From DATLYB01 sp964502525 (lineage in GTDB: Bacteria; Bacteroidota; Bacteroidia; Chitinophagales; CAIOSU01): DNA of 37,648 nt. Positions 28,839 through 37,642 of the stretch are shown here, piece after piece. Each line of letters opens with the position of its first letter. Position 1 is the stretch's first letter. The DNA lies in the NCBI GenBank assembly GCA_964502525.1, contig CAZCXH010000029.1, positions 1 through 37,648 of the forward strand, given 5' to 3'. The notes beneath the pieces were generated by a model. The model saw only the letters and a list, made by a program, of their open reading frames with translations, ran no database searches and was not told the origin of the DNA. A program made the position numbers and the translations under genes.

Positions 28839-30317
28839 TCAGCAGGTGAAATTGATTGAAGCGCTTTTCAGAATATTGTTGTAAGTTTTAATCTCTTCCT
28901 CAAATTCCTCCCAGGTCCAGCCACATTCTTCTTTCATCAACTCCGCAACTTTTGCGATGATTTCGTTTTTTTCCCGGCATCCGTTCAGCACGTAAGTAAG
29001 CGACAACCGCCTGGTGAGAAGGTCGTCCAGATGATAGCACGATTGGCGGATAAGCTGCTTTGCCTCACCGTCCGTTGCTTCAAAACCGGGATGAATCTTC
29101 CCTCCGTCATTGATTGGATTGCTTGTTTCGGGAATTACAGGAACCGGATTTGACGATGGCGGTACACTCTCCCTCAATTCCTCCACCAGCGCCTTTGCCA
29201 TGGAATGGAAGCTCGTAAGCTTGCCGCCAAAAATATTCAACATGCGGTCATTGCTCCACCAGATGTTGTAATCACGGGCTCGTTCGCTGCTGGTTTTGTT
29301 TTCACGGATCAACGGGCGCAATCCTGAATACACAAACAGAACATCTTTTTCCGTAACGTCAAGCGAAGGCGCAAATTCGCGGATGCTGTGGAGGATGTAG
29401 TTCACGTCATCTTCATTGGCGGAAAACCGGTTCAGCCTGCCGAAAAATTCGGTGTCCGTAGTGCCGATGATCACGGAATCATTCTCCCACGGAACTGCAT
29501 ACATCGTGCGTCCGTCAGTCGCATAGGATGGAAAAATCACCGCGGTTTCAACGGGAAATTTTTTCCGCGACAGCACGAGATGAACTCCCTTGCTCGGAGC
29601 CGATACGCTCATTTTGTCCGAAGCCAGTTTTTTCCTCACTTCGTCTGTCCACACCCCGCTGGCATTGATGATCACCCGGCATTTGAACTGAATATCGGTT
29701 TTTTCAATATGATCATGACACTGAACCAGCATTTCATTGTCATGCGCAGAGCAGCTTTGCACTTCGCAATAATTGATGGCGCCTGACCCGGCATGCTGAA
29801 CGGCTCCGTGAATCACTTCATTGCACAGGCGGGCATCGTTGGTCACCGCGTCATAATACAAAAATCCCCCCAGCAGATTATCCTGAACTACAGCCGGAAA
29901 TTTTTTAACGACATCATGCGCTTCAAGCGTTTGATAATCGGGCAAAACATTTTCACGGTCAAGAAAATGATAAAGCGCCACACCCGCGCTGTATTTCAGC
30001 TTTGAATCATATATCGGAAACAAAAAGGGCAACGGCTTCACAAGATGCGGGTATGTCTTCAGCAAATGATTCCTTTCCTCAAGGCTCTCCTTCACCATCC
30101 CCAGCTTGCCGTATTTCATGTAGCGCATTCCTCCGTGAATCAACTTCGCAGACCTGCCGCTCGTGCCGCTGGCGAAATCACCTTTCTCCAGCAGCAGGCA
30201 TTTGTATCCGTTCATGCCCGCTTCCTGCAAAATACCCGCGCCCGTGATGCCTCCACCGATGATGATGAGGTCGTGGGTTTCTTTTTGGAGTGATTCTATG
30301 TTTACTCTGCGCTGCAC
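28839..30317 (-). CDS. glpD: FAD-dependent glycerol-3-phosphate dehydrogenase
   Basis: The 492-residue flavoenzyme has the FAD motif I-I-I-G-G-G-I-T-G-A-G at 18-28, E-K-G-D-F-A-S-G-T-S-G-R-S near 42-54, and H-G-G-M-R-Y-M just after. The substrate domain includes A-S-G-V-W-T-D near 222 and G-L-R-P-L-I-R-E near 345, with a C-terminal DAO_C-like helical domain. It oxidises sn-glycerol 3-phosphate to dihydroxyacetone phosphate and passes electrons to quinone at the inner membrane. Here it lies between AGPS and a lipid kinase, so it may feed DHAP to ether-lipid synthesis or turn over alkyl-glycerol phosphate. It is intact; its ATG is at 30317. Confidence 0.93.
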   Translation of the reverse strand: MQRRVNIESLQKETHDLIIIGGGITGAGILQEAGMNGYKCLLLEKGDFASGTSGRSAKLIHGGMRYMKYGKLGMVKESLEERNHLLKTYPHLVKPLPFLFPIYDSKLKYSAGVALYHFLDRENVLPDYQTLEAHDVVKKFPAVVQDNLLGGFLYYDAVTNDARLCNEVIHGAVQHAGSGAINYCEVQSCSAHDNEMLVQCHDHIEKTDIQFKCRVIINASGVWTDEVRKKLASDKMSVSAPSKGVHLVLSRKKFPVETAVIFPSYATDGRTMYAVPWENDSVIIGTTDTEFFGRLNRFSANEDDVNYILHSIREFAPSLDVTEKDVLFVYSGLRPLIRENKTSSERARDYNIWWSNDRMLNIFGGKLTSFHSMAKALVEELRESVPPSSNPVPVIPETSNPINDGGKIHPGFEATDGEAKQLIRQSCYHLDDLLTRRLSLTYVLNGCREKNEIIAKVAELMKEECGWTWEEFEEEIKTYNNILKSASINFTC

Positions 30318-30330
30318 TTTTTAAAAAAAA

Positions 30331-30407
30331 GGCAATTGGCAATGAGCAAAGGGCAAAACGAAAAAAGCCAAATTGCCTTTTGCCCTTTGCCCTTTGCCTT
30401 TTTGCTA
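30331..30407. repeat. heptamer inverted array between AGPS and glpD
   Basis: The left part has 7-nt steps GGCAATT, GGCAATG, AGCAAAG, GGCAAAA (30331-30358). The right part has TTGCCTT, TTGCCCT, TTGCCCT, TTGCCTT, TTTGCTA (30373-30407). Only 14 nt separate them. On the minus strand the AGPS stop codon TAG (30405-30407) lies inside the array, and glpD starts 13 bp past its end. The design equals the octamer arrays at 15940-18294. Confidence 0.85.
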
Positions 30408-32069
30408 ATTGGAATTCTCAGCAAACAACTTACCCGGATTCATAATATCATTTGGATCAAGATGTTTTTTTAATGCCAACAGCAACTGCTTTTCGCCTTC
30501 ACTTATCGTTTGCAGATACCACTGCTGATGATCTTTTCCAACTCCGTGATGGTGGCTTACCGCTCCGCCAGAATTAATGATTGCATCCGTTACCAGCGTT
30601 TTGTAATTCAGCCATTGCTGTTCTTCATTGCCGGCTTCCATTGGAGCAATCATTGTAAAATACAGGCATGCGCCCGATTCATAAATGTGCGAGAGATGGC
30701 AGAACAACAACCCTCCCTTATCATAGAAATCGGATTTTTTCAATGACTCCTTCACGCTGGAATAAAGGACTGGCGCATCTTTCCAGTAGGCGATGGTTTC
30801 AAACGTATCAATCATCGCGCGATGTTCGATGAGCGTGTCGCGCAAATATGGAAGCGTGAAACGGTGTTCTTCCCAGTTGCCAGCCATGGAAGCCGGCAGC
30901 ATATACGCATTGTGTGATTTTAAAATATCAGCGGATGTTTTTGCGATGTGATAATCGGAACTATTCCTGATTGCAAAACGCATCATCAGAATGGCCGGTT
31001 CAGTAAATCCTTTGCCGGCAAGGCGTGATTTGATGAACGAGCCGATTAATTTTTTCAGGCCGCGCGTTTCCGTATTCCGCATGGTGGAAAAAAGTTTTGT
31101 TTCCAGCGGATCAGACAAACGCATGATGCCGGGATGAATTCCGCTTTGAATCAACTTGCGCACCGCGTTAATCCCCTCATCGAATGTTTTGAACAAAGCA
31201 ACTTTCCATTGATACTCCTTTGGCAGCTTGTGAATTTTCAGCTTTGCCTGCGTGATGATGCCGAGCGTTCCTTCCGAGCCGATGAAGAGCCTGAACGTGT
31301 CAATGCCGCTGGCGTGGCGCGGAAAATCTTTTGTGTCAATGATTCCATCCGGAGTGATGGCGCGAACACCCAGCACAATATCTTCAATTTTTCCGTATTG
31401 ACCGGATTCCTGTCCGCCAGAGCGTGTGGCAAGCCAGCCGCCAAGAGTTGAGTATTCAAATGACTGCGGGAAATGACCGAGCGTAAATCCTTTTGCATTC
31501 AAAATTATTTCTAACTCAGGCCCGAAGATTCCGGTTTCAAAAGTTGCTGTGTGCGAAGTTTCATCAATATGAATAAGCTGCTTCATCCGCTGAAGATTCA
31601 CAACGCAGCTTTTTGTTTTTCCATTCAATTCAAAAGCTCCCGTCACGTTGCTGCCACCGCTGAAAGGGATGATGTTGATTTTATGCTGACCGGACTGATG
31701 AAGAACATGAACCACATCTTTTTCTGTTTCGGGGAATAAAACAAAGTCTGGCAAGGGAGGAATTTTTCCGGTGAAAATCCTGATGATGTCGTGATAGCTT
31801 TTGCCGAAGCCATATTTGATGCGGCTTTCCTTTGAGATGGAAAATTGTCCGGCTTTCAGATCCGGAAATATTCTTTTGAAGTCGTCAACGGTAAATGATG
31901 ATTCAGAAATTAACGGAGCGAGGTCGGGCGCTTTGAAATCATCTTTCAGGTTTTGATTCCAACGACCTTCAAGAAACAATTTGAGTTTTGGGAAATCATT
32001 GAGGTGAAAGGATTTCAAAGGGTTGCCCCATTTCCAGAAAAGTCGATTATCATCCTGCTCGTTGCTCAC
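30405..32069 (-). CDS. FAD-linked oxidase, alkylglycerone-phosphate synthase-like
   Basis: The 554-residue flavoprotein has an N-terminal W-K-W-G-N-P segment like that of AGPS, a PCMH-type FAD domain (about 105-290) with P-F-S-G-G-S-N-V near 136 and R-S-G-G-Q-E-S-G-Q-Y-G-K near 216-227, and a C-terminal cap with the AGPS motif S-H-H-H-G-V-G-K-D at about 505-513. The motif of three His followed by GVGK is also found in the animal enzyme, where it is part of the active site. AGPS swaps the acyl chain of acyl-DHAP for a fatty alcohol and makes the ether bond of ether lipids. The neighbours GlpD (DHAP supply) and a lipid kinase fit. Its ATG overlaps the end of the DUF1016 gene by 4 bp. Confidence 0.85.
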   Translation of the reverse strand: MSNEQDDNRLFWKWGNPLKSFHLNDFPKLKLFLEGRWNQNLKDDFKAPDLAPLISESSFTVDDFKRIFPDLKAGQFSISKESRIKYGFGKSYHDIIRIFTGKIPPLPDFVLFPETEKDVVHVLHQSGQHKINIIPFSGGSNVTGAFELNGKTKSCVVNLQRMKQLIHIDETSHTATFETGIFGPELEIILNAKGFTLGHFPQSFEYSTLGGWLATRSGGQESGQYGKIEDIVLGVRAITPDGIIDTKDFPRHASGIDTFRLFIGSEGTLGIITQAKLKIHKLPKEYQWKVALFKTFDEGINAVRKLIQSGIHPGIMRLSDPLETKLFSTMRNTETRGLKKLIGSFIKSRLAGKGFTEPAILMMRFAIRNSSDYHIAKTSADILKSHNAYMLPASMAGNWEEHRFTLPYLRDTLIEHRAMIDTFETIAYWKDAPVLYSSVKESLKKSDFYDKGGLLFCHLSHIYESGACLYFTMIAPMEAGNEEQQWLNYKTLVTDAIINSGGAVSHHHGVGKDHQQWYLQTISEGEKQLLLALKKHLDPNDIMNPGKLFAENSN

Positions 32070-33163
32070 AGTTTCTTTAATTCTTTATTAAGGAATCCCC
32101 TCAATTCCTTTTCGGAAGGTAATTGCAGCCGGTATTTGCTCACAAATAATTTATTCCTGCTTCCCGCCAGCGCGTATTCAACATAGGTTTTGTTGCGGTC
32201 GGTAACGAGTAAAATGCCAATAGGCGGGTTATCGCTGCGCTCTTTGATTTCATGGTTGAAATAATTCAGATAGGTGCCCAACTGTCCGATATATTCATGT
32301 TTGAAAGCATCTACTTTTAATTCAACAAGCACATGCCTTTTGAGAACGCGATGGTAGAAAACAAGGTCAACAAAAAAATACTCTCCACCGATGAGCAGCC
32401 GCTTTTGCCGCGCTTCAAAACAGAATCCGTGTCCGAGTTCGAGAATAAATTCTTTGAGATGATCCAGCAGCGCAGATTCCAGGTCTGATTCTTCCACCGC
32501 GTCTTTCGCAGGCAGTCCGAGAAATTCAAAAGTGTAAATATTTTTAATGATATCATCCGGAGTCAGCGGACTGAGATTTTTTTTCAGGCTGGTCAGAAGT
32601 TTTTTCGGCTGCTTCGACAGCCTGCTGCGTTCAAAATAAAGCGAATCAATTTGCCTGCGCAATTCCCTGACGCTCCAATTTCCTTTAATGCATTCAATTT
32701 CATAGAATGCGCGCCTGAGAGGTTCGTCAATTTTTATCAGTTCAACAAAATGAGAGAACGACAGCCTGCCGATCAATTTTTCCGCAGGAACAATCGGCTC
32801 GTTTTTAAATTCTTGGGACAGTGTCCCAAGAATTGATATTGCAGGCAATCGTGATGTTTTATCGTTGAATTGTTGGGACAGTGTCCCAAGAATTTGAGGA
32901 TACATCTGGTAAAAAGTCCGGTACCGCGATAACTCTGCCGCTGCCATGCCGCGAATGCGGTGCTTTTGCAGCATGCGGGAAAGTTTCTCAACCAATCGCT
33001 GTCCGTATTTTGCCCTGTCATCGCCTTTTTGCTCGTACTCAACAATGTAGCAGCCTATCAGCCAGTTGCGAACCGTTACTGCGGTATTGACAGCATGGAC
33101 GGCCTGCTGCAAAAAAGCATCATGGGTTCGCTGAATGGCGGTGACGAGCTGATTGAATTTCAT
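32066..33163 (-). CDS. PDDEXK nuclease domain protein (DUF1016/YhcG family)
   Basis: The 365-residue protein has a DUF1016 N-terminal domain (T-V-R-N-W-L-I-G-C-Y-I near 30-40) and a C-terminal PD-(D/E)XK nuclease domain with V-D-L-V-F-Y-H-R near 263-270 and V-L-V-E-L-K-V near 277-283. The family is linked to mobile and restriction-like loci; its function is poorly known. In the N-terminal part a 20-residue unit starting I-L-G-T-L-S-Q occurs twice (91-97 and 111-117), encoded by two near-identical 27-bp palindromes. The gene overlaps AGPS by 4 bp, unusual for a gene otherwise unrelated to lipids. It has no visible damage. Confidence 0.88.
   Translation of the reverse strand: MKFNQLVTAIQRTHDAFLQQAVHAVNTAVTVRNWLIGCYIVEYEQKGDDRAKYGQRLVEKLSRMLQKHRIRGMAAAELSRYRTFYQMYPQILGTLSQQFNDKTSRLPAISILGTLSQEFKNEPIVPAEKLIGRLSFSHFVELIKIDEPLRRAFYEIECIKGNWSVRELRRQIDSLYFERSRLSKQPKKLLTSLKKNLSPLTPDDIIKNIYTFEFLGLPAKDAVEESDLESALLDHLKEFILELGHGFCFEARQKRLLIGGEYFFVDLVFYHRVLKRHVLVELKVDAFKHEYIGQLGTYLNYFNHEIKERSDNPPIGILLVTDRNKTYVEYALAGSRNKLFVSKYRLQLPSEKELRGFLNKELKKL
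32808..32834. repeat. 27-bp in-frame palindrome, copy 1
   Basis: AATTCTTGGGACA, then a central G, then TGTCCCAAGAATT: perfect 13-base arms. It lies inside the DUF1016 gene and encodes I-L-G-T-L-S-Q-E-F on the minus strand. Confidence 0.85.
32868..32894. repeat. 27-bp in-frame palindrome, copy 2
   Basis: Same palindrome as 32808-32834 with one change (AATTGTTGGGACA arm). The two start exactly 60 bp (20 codons) apart, so the frame is preserved. It encodes I-L-G-T-L-S-Q-Q-F. Confidence 0.85.
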
Positions 33164-33211
33164 GGGAACAAAGTCATCGCAATATAATATGTTGAGCGGA
33201 TTGCATTATGC

Positions 33212-34528
33212 TCAAAAATTCACCGGCAGATCCCGTTTCAACCGGTGCTTTCCTGCTGTTTCAGATGATGGGTTGAAATAGCCGTATGCCAGATGCGGAA
33301 ATTCTTTCTTCAGCGTTTTCATCAAATTCACAATTCCCAGCGGCTGTCCGGTTTCTCCGATTTTAGTTTTTCGCATATACCAGTCGGGATCAATGTTGAA
33401 ATTGCGCCACTGGATCATTGTTAGATCCGTTTCTCGTATCAGCTTTTTCAGTGCTGCATATTCCTGAGGCGAGTCAGTGAGTCCCGGAAAGGTGAAATAG
33501 TTGATGGAAGCCCATCCGCCATTCTTCCGGACAACTTTGATGGATTCCCTCACATCATCAAACGTGTAGTTTCTCGGCAAATAATAATTCGCGTACCATT
33601 CTTTCTGCGCGCTGTTCATGCTCACGCGTATGCTCTGCAAGCCGGCTTTGCATAATTCTTCCACCGCATCCGGCCTGCTGCCGTTGGTGTTGATGTTGAT
33701 GATTCCCTTTTTGGTTTTTCTGCGGATTTCTCTGATCGTATCGCGCAACACTTCCCACACCAGCAGCGGTTCGCCTTCGCAGCCTTGCCCGAAGCTCACG
33801 ATTGGATTGGCCGTGGTTTCCAGATGGTCAACCGCCACTTCAGCAATTTCATGCACCGAGGGAGTGAACTTCAACCGGAAATGCGATGAGTTGATGGTGT
33901 TTTCTTCCGGCTGCAACGAGATGCATCCGAGGCACTCGGCATTGCACGCGGGCGAGGTGGGCAGCGGGCACTCCCACCGGTTCAGAAAATAGTTCTGCGC
34001 TGCGCGGCAGTGATAAGTAAGCGCGCAATTATTTCCAAGATGCTCCACCACGCGGTTGTTGGGATATTTTTTCTTCAGCGAGTTCACTTTTCTTTTTATC
34101 ACCGAAAGGTTGAACTGTTCAAAATCCTGTCTGATGTCAGGATCAATTCTGACTGCGGTGGCATAAAATTTTCCATTGAGCCAGCCAACAGCGGTGTAAG
34201 CATACAGCGGAAGAACCGGAGCTTTTCCGTTTTTCCGATAAGCCGAAAGATAAGTCTGCGTGTGTGCTGGTGAGATAAATGAGGCGACCGCTGTTCCTCC
34301 GGAAAACATCTCAATTGATTTTGATTTTTTATTGAATCCGAACGGGCTTCTTCCCGGCAGCAGAAAAAATTCACTGCCCTCCGGCAACTCGATAAAATCT
34401 TCCCGGGATAATTTCACCGCATCTATGCCGCTTCTGCCAACCGCTGTATAAGCTGTATTTTCCATGATGTTGCCTTTCTCATCAGCATAAACCATCAATG
34501 GAACTTCTGAGGGATGTAAATGGCGCAT
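33212..34528 (-). CDS. radical SAM protein
   Basis: The 438-residue protein has an N-terminal domain of about 185 residues without a motif I know, then a radical SAM core starting with C-N-A-E-C-L-G-C: C195, C199 and C202 form the CX3CX2C site for the [4Fe-4S] cluster. G-Q-G-C-E-G-E-P near 244-251 and I-N-T-N-G-S-R near 275 match the GGE-like and SAM-binding strands. The middle resembles radical SAM enzymes that act on peptides or cofactors, but the substrate is unknown. There is no SPASM-type extra cysteine cluster that I can recognise. It diverges from the TonB-dependent receptor, with a perfect palindrome between the two starts. Confidence 0.88.
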   Translation of the reverse strand: MRHLHPSEVPLMVYADEKGNIMENTAYTAVGRSGIDAVKLSREDFIELPEGSEFFLLPGRSPFGFNKKSKSIEMFSGGTAVASFISPAHTQTYLSAYRKNGKAPVLPLYAYTAVGWLNGKFYATAVRIDPDIRQDFEQFNLSVIKRKVNSLKKKYPNNRVVEHLGNNCALTYHCRAAQNYFLNRWECPLPTSPACNAECLGCISLQPEENTINSSHFRLKFTPSVHEIAEVAVDHLETTANPIVSFGQGCEGEPLLVWEVLRDTIREIRRKTKKGIININTNGSRPDAVEELCKAGLQSIRVSMNSAQKEWYANYYLPRNYTFDDVRESIKVVRKNGGWASINYFTFPGLTDSPQEYAALKKLIRETDLTMIQWRNFNIDPDWYMRKTKIGETGQPLGIVNLMKTLKKEFPHLAYGYFNPSSETAGKHRLKRDLPVNF

Positions 34529-34554
34529 TGGAGTGTAAAGCTACGTCAACGGCA

Positions 34555-34585
34555 GATTTGACAACTTTTCAAAAGTTGTCAAATC
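34555..34585. repeat. 31-bp palindrome between divergent genes
   Basis: GATTTGACAACTTTT, a central C, then AAAAGTTGTCAAATC: perfect 15-base arms. It lies 26 bp from the radical SAM start and 81 bp from the receptor start. No T run follows on either side. It may be an operator for both genes or a repeated extragenic palindrome. Confidence 0.8.
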
Positions 34586-34666
34586 TTGAATATTTATGAC
34601 AATAAATCCAGAATTTCTTGTTTTCTTTGAAGCAGAAAGCCGTTAAGGCTGCATTCCCTGATTTCT

Positions 34667-37588
34667 ATGTTCAAACGCATCTTTGCAACGCTGGGAAGTT
34701 TTGCCCTGATTTTTGCTGTTCTTTCACCGGCAGCGCTCAGGGCGCAAACTGTTTCGGGCGTGGTGAAGGATGATAAAGGCGAAGGCTTGTTCGGGGCGTC
34801 CGTTGTTATTAAGGGAACCACAACAGGCGCACAAACTGATTTTGAAGGCGAGTTTGAATTCAATGCCAAACAAGAGCCTCCATTTACATTAGTGATTACT
34901 TACATCGGTTATCAAACCGCGGAATTTGAGGTCAATTCGACAAACATCAAACAAAAGCTGTCAATCAAAATGCAGAGCGCGGCAGTGGAAGTTGAAGCTG
35001 TTGAAGTAAAAGATACGCGCATCACCGAAAAGCAGAAAGAGTCACCGCTGACAGTGGAGTCAATGGGGCTGGCAGCCATTAAACAAACACCGGCAGCAGA
35101 TTTTTATACGGGACTGGGAAACCTGAAAGGAGTTGACCTCACCACAGCAAGTTTGGGATTTGTCATCATCAATACAAGGGGTTTCAACAGCACCCGCCCC
35201 GTTCGTTCGCTGCAACTGGTGGATGGCGCGGACAACCAGGCTCCAGGTTTGAATTTTTCGTTGGGAAATTTTGTCGGTTCGTCCGAGTTGGATATCCAAA
35301 AAGTGGATTTGATTGTAGGAGCAAGTTCTGCGCTTTACGGCCCGAATGCTTTCAACGGAGTGATTAACATGAACACCAAAAGCCCCTTTTATCACAAAGG
35401 ATTGGCGGTTTTAGCAAAGGTTGCCGAAAGAAAATTATTTGAAACAGGCGTCAGGTATGCGAGAGCGGTGGCTAATAAAGCGGGTGAAGATAAATTCGCT
35501 TTTAAAGTCAACTTCTCTTTCCTGCGGGCAGATGATTGGGAAGCCACCAACCTTTCTCCCACGCCTCAATCGCTGATGGATGAAACAAATCCCGGAGGAT
35601 ATGATGCCGTGAACCGTTATGGAGATGAAAACCTGACCAACCAAACTAATAATTACACCAGCAAATACAACCGGAGAGTGAATCCGGGTCTTGGAATTTT
35701 TCACCGTACCGGATATGAGGAAACATACCTTGTGGATTATGATACAAGGAATTTTAAAACGGGAGCTTCGCTTCACTACCGGGTATATAAGGATATTGAA
35801 TTAATTGCCGCTTACAATTTTGGCACCGGCACCACGGTGTATCAGGGAGAGAACCGCTACAGCCTCAAGGGGTTCAAGTTCAACCAGGTGCGTCTGGAAT
35901 TACAGCAGCCCAACCGTTTTTACTTCAGGGTATATTCCACGATGGAAAACAGCGGTGATACCTACGATGCTGTTTTCACAGCGTTCAAGTTACAGGAGTA
36001 TGCCAAAGACAATATTGAATGGTCTAACGATTACAGCACCTATTGGACAAGGAATTATGTCAGAAAGGTGAAATCGCTTCCGGGCTATCCGCCAGACAGC
36101 CCGTTGTGGTTCAGCCAGGAGTTGACAGATGCCGGAGATATGACCATTCAGGATTCCATTTACGCCCAGGCTGCTTCGGTATTGGAATTATATGATGATT
36201 CTCTTGTTGCGTGGCATGCCGCAACCCGGGCTTATGCGGATGGTACCGGTAATCCCAACTTTGCCAACTTGCCTCGGCTTCAGCCAGGCACTGCCGAATT
36301 TGATTCTGTTTTCAATGTTATCACTTCAAGCACTGCGTTTGAGCAGGGGGGAACAATGTTTTATGACCGGTCGAAACTTGTACACCTGCAGGGGGAATAC
36401 AAATTCACCCCGAAATTCATGGACATCACGGTGGGGGCGAGCACCAGGGTTTATCTGCCTGAGTCCAACGGAACAATATTCAGCGACACCGTCACATATA
36501 CTTACCAAACTGATAGCGCTGGCAATGTTATAAAAGACCCTTCGGGAAAACCAATTGCGTTGGATTCATCGGAGGGAAAAATCCGCAACTGGGAGTACGG
36601 ACTTTTTGGGAGTCTGGAAAAAAAAGTTTGGATGAACAGACTCATTTTCACGGTATCGGGGAGGCTTGATAAGAATCAGAATTTTGATTTCCTCGTGTCG
36701 CCCGCGGCTTCCATCGTTTACCGCCAAAACGACCAAACCATCAGGCTTTCATTTTCATCCGCCATCAGGAATCCGACTTTGCAGGATCAATACCTTTATT
36801 ATAATGTCGGCAGGGCCATTCTCATCGGAAACATCAGCGGGGTGGATTCACTGGTTACCGTAGAATCGCTGAATAAGTTTTTCGAAACGCTTCAACACAG
36901 TTCTCTGGACTTTTTCAATGTTCCTCCGGTGAGTCCTGAAAAAGTGAAATCCATTGAAGCGGGTTACAGGGGGATTCTTGCGAAGAACATTTACATTGAT
37001 GGCAGCTTTTATTACAGTTGGTATAAGGATTTTTTGGGATACATGATTGGCGTCACCCCCCCTCCTCAAACTTTTGGCACCAAGCCGGTGAAGCTGCAGC
37101 CGTACCGCGTTTCGGCAAATTCGCCTGATCAGGTTGTCACTTACGGATTTTCAGTTGCGGTCAACTATTATTTTTTCAAGAATTATTCGCTTAACGGCAA
37201 TTATTCATGGAATGTTTTGGATAATAAAGGTTCTGATGACCCGATCATTCCGGCATTCAACACGCCCGAACATAAATTCAATGCAGGCATCAGCGGAAAA
37301 GATATCGAGTTCAGGCTTGGCAAAGTGAAAGTGAAATATCTCGGTTTTAATTTCAATTACAAGTGGATACAGGGATTTGAATATGAAGGCTCACCGCAAT
37401 TTACCGGACCTGTTCCCACTTATGGATTGCTGGACGGGCAGATCAATTACAACAACAAAAAAATTCACACCACCTTCAAATTGGGCGCCACCAACTTGCT
37501 GAATAATAAACAATATCAAACCTATGGCGGCCCGGCCGTGGGCAGGATGATTTATTTTTCAGTGCTGTTCGACTGGGAAGATTTGTGA
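34667..37588 (+). CDS. TonB-dependent receptor with CarboxypepD_reg-like domain
   Basis: The 973-residue outer-membrane protein has a signal peptide (cleavage near A-L-R-A-Q, about residue 27) and a carboxypeptidase-regulatory-like domain (28-110: V-S-G-V-V-K-D-D-K-G-E-G-L-F-G-A-S-V-V-I-K-G-T). A plug follows (about 125-240: T-R-G-F-N-S-T-R, L-Y-G-P-N-A-F-N-G-V-I-N), then a beta-barrel. It ends M-I-Y-F-S-V-L-F-D-W-E-D-L, close to the usual aromatic C-terminal strand. It imports an unknown ligand with energy from TonB-ExbBD. No SusD partner follows within the window, so a SusCD pair is not supported. The start is ATG 34667. Confidence 0.93.
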   Translation: MFKRIFATLGSFALIFAVLSPAALRAQTVSGVVKDDKGEGLFGASVVIKGTTTGAQTDFEGEFEFNAKQEPPFTLVITYIGYQTAEFEVNSTNIKQKLSIKMQSAAVEVEAVEVKDTRITEKQKESPLTVESMGLAAIKQTPAADFYTGLGNLKGVDLTTASLGFVIINTRGFNSTRPVRSLQLVDGADNQAPGLNFSLGNFVGSSELDIQKVDLIVGASSALYGPNAFNGVINMNTKSPFYHKGLAVLAKVAERKLFETGVRYARAVANKAGEDKFAFKVNFSFLRADDWEATNLSPTPQSLMDETNPGGYDAVNRYGDENLTNQTNNYTSKYNRRVNPGLGIFHRTGYEETYLVDYDTRNFKTGASLHYRVYKDIELIAAYNFGTGTTVYQGENRYSLKGFKFNQVRLELQQPNRFYFRVYSTMENSGDTYDAVFTAFKLQEYAKDNIEWSNDYSTYWTRNYVRKVKSLPGYPPDSPLWFSQELTDAGDMTIQDSIYAQAASVLELYDDSLVAWHAATRAYADGTGNPNFANLPRLQPGTAEFDSVFNVITSSTAFEQGGTMFYDRSKLVHLQGEYKFTPKFMDITVGASTRVYLPESNGTIFSDTVTYTYQTDSAGNVIKDPSGKPIALDSSEGKIRNWEYGLFGSLEKKVWMNRLIFTVSGRLDKNQNFDFLVSPAASIVYRQNDQTIRLSFSSAIRNPTLQDQYLYYNVGRAILIGNISGVDSLVTVESLNKFFETLQHSSLDFFNVPPVSPEKVKSIEAGYRGILAKNIYIDGSFYYSWYKDFLGYMIGVTPPPQTFGTKPVKLQPYRVSANSPDQVVTYGFSVAVNYYFFKNYSLNGNYSWNVLDNKGSDDPIIPAFNTPEHKFNAGISGKDIEFRLGKVKVKYLGFNFNYKWIQGFEYEGSPQFTGPVPTYGLLDGQINYNNKKIHTTFKLGATNLLNNKQYQTYGGPAVGRMIYFSVLFDWEDL

Positions 37589-37622
37589 AATTCGGGCAGT
37601 TCTAAAAATTCTACCACTTACT

Positions 37623-37642
37623 CCCTCTCCTTCTGGAGAGGG
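37623..37642. terminator. GC-rich hairpin after the receptor gene
   Basis: CCCTCTCC pairs with GGAGAGGG around a TTCT loop, 34 bp after the receptor stop. There is no T run; GAAGGGG follows. Similar CCCTCTCC hairpins are frequent in bacterial intergenic DNA, so it may be either a terminator or a repeat. Confidence 0.4.

Noticed and set aside
28281..28859. 192-codon plus-strand frame opposite the lipid kinase
   Set aside because: The kinase GGDG and PKGTGND motifs on the minus strand explain the sequence.
34667..37588. SusC/SusD polysaccharide utilisation locus
   Set aside because: The receptor has the N-terminal CarboxypepD_reg domain but no SusD gene or glycan enzymes next to it within the window.
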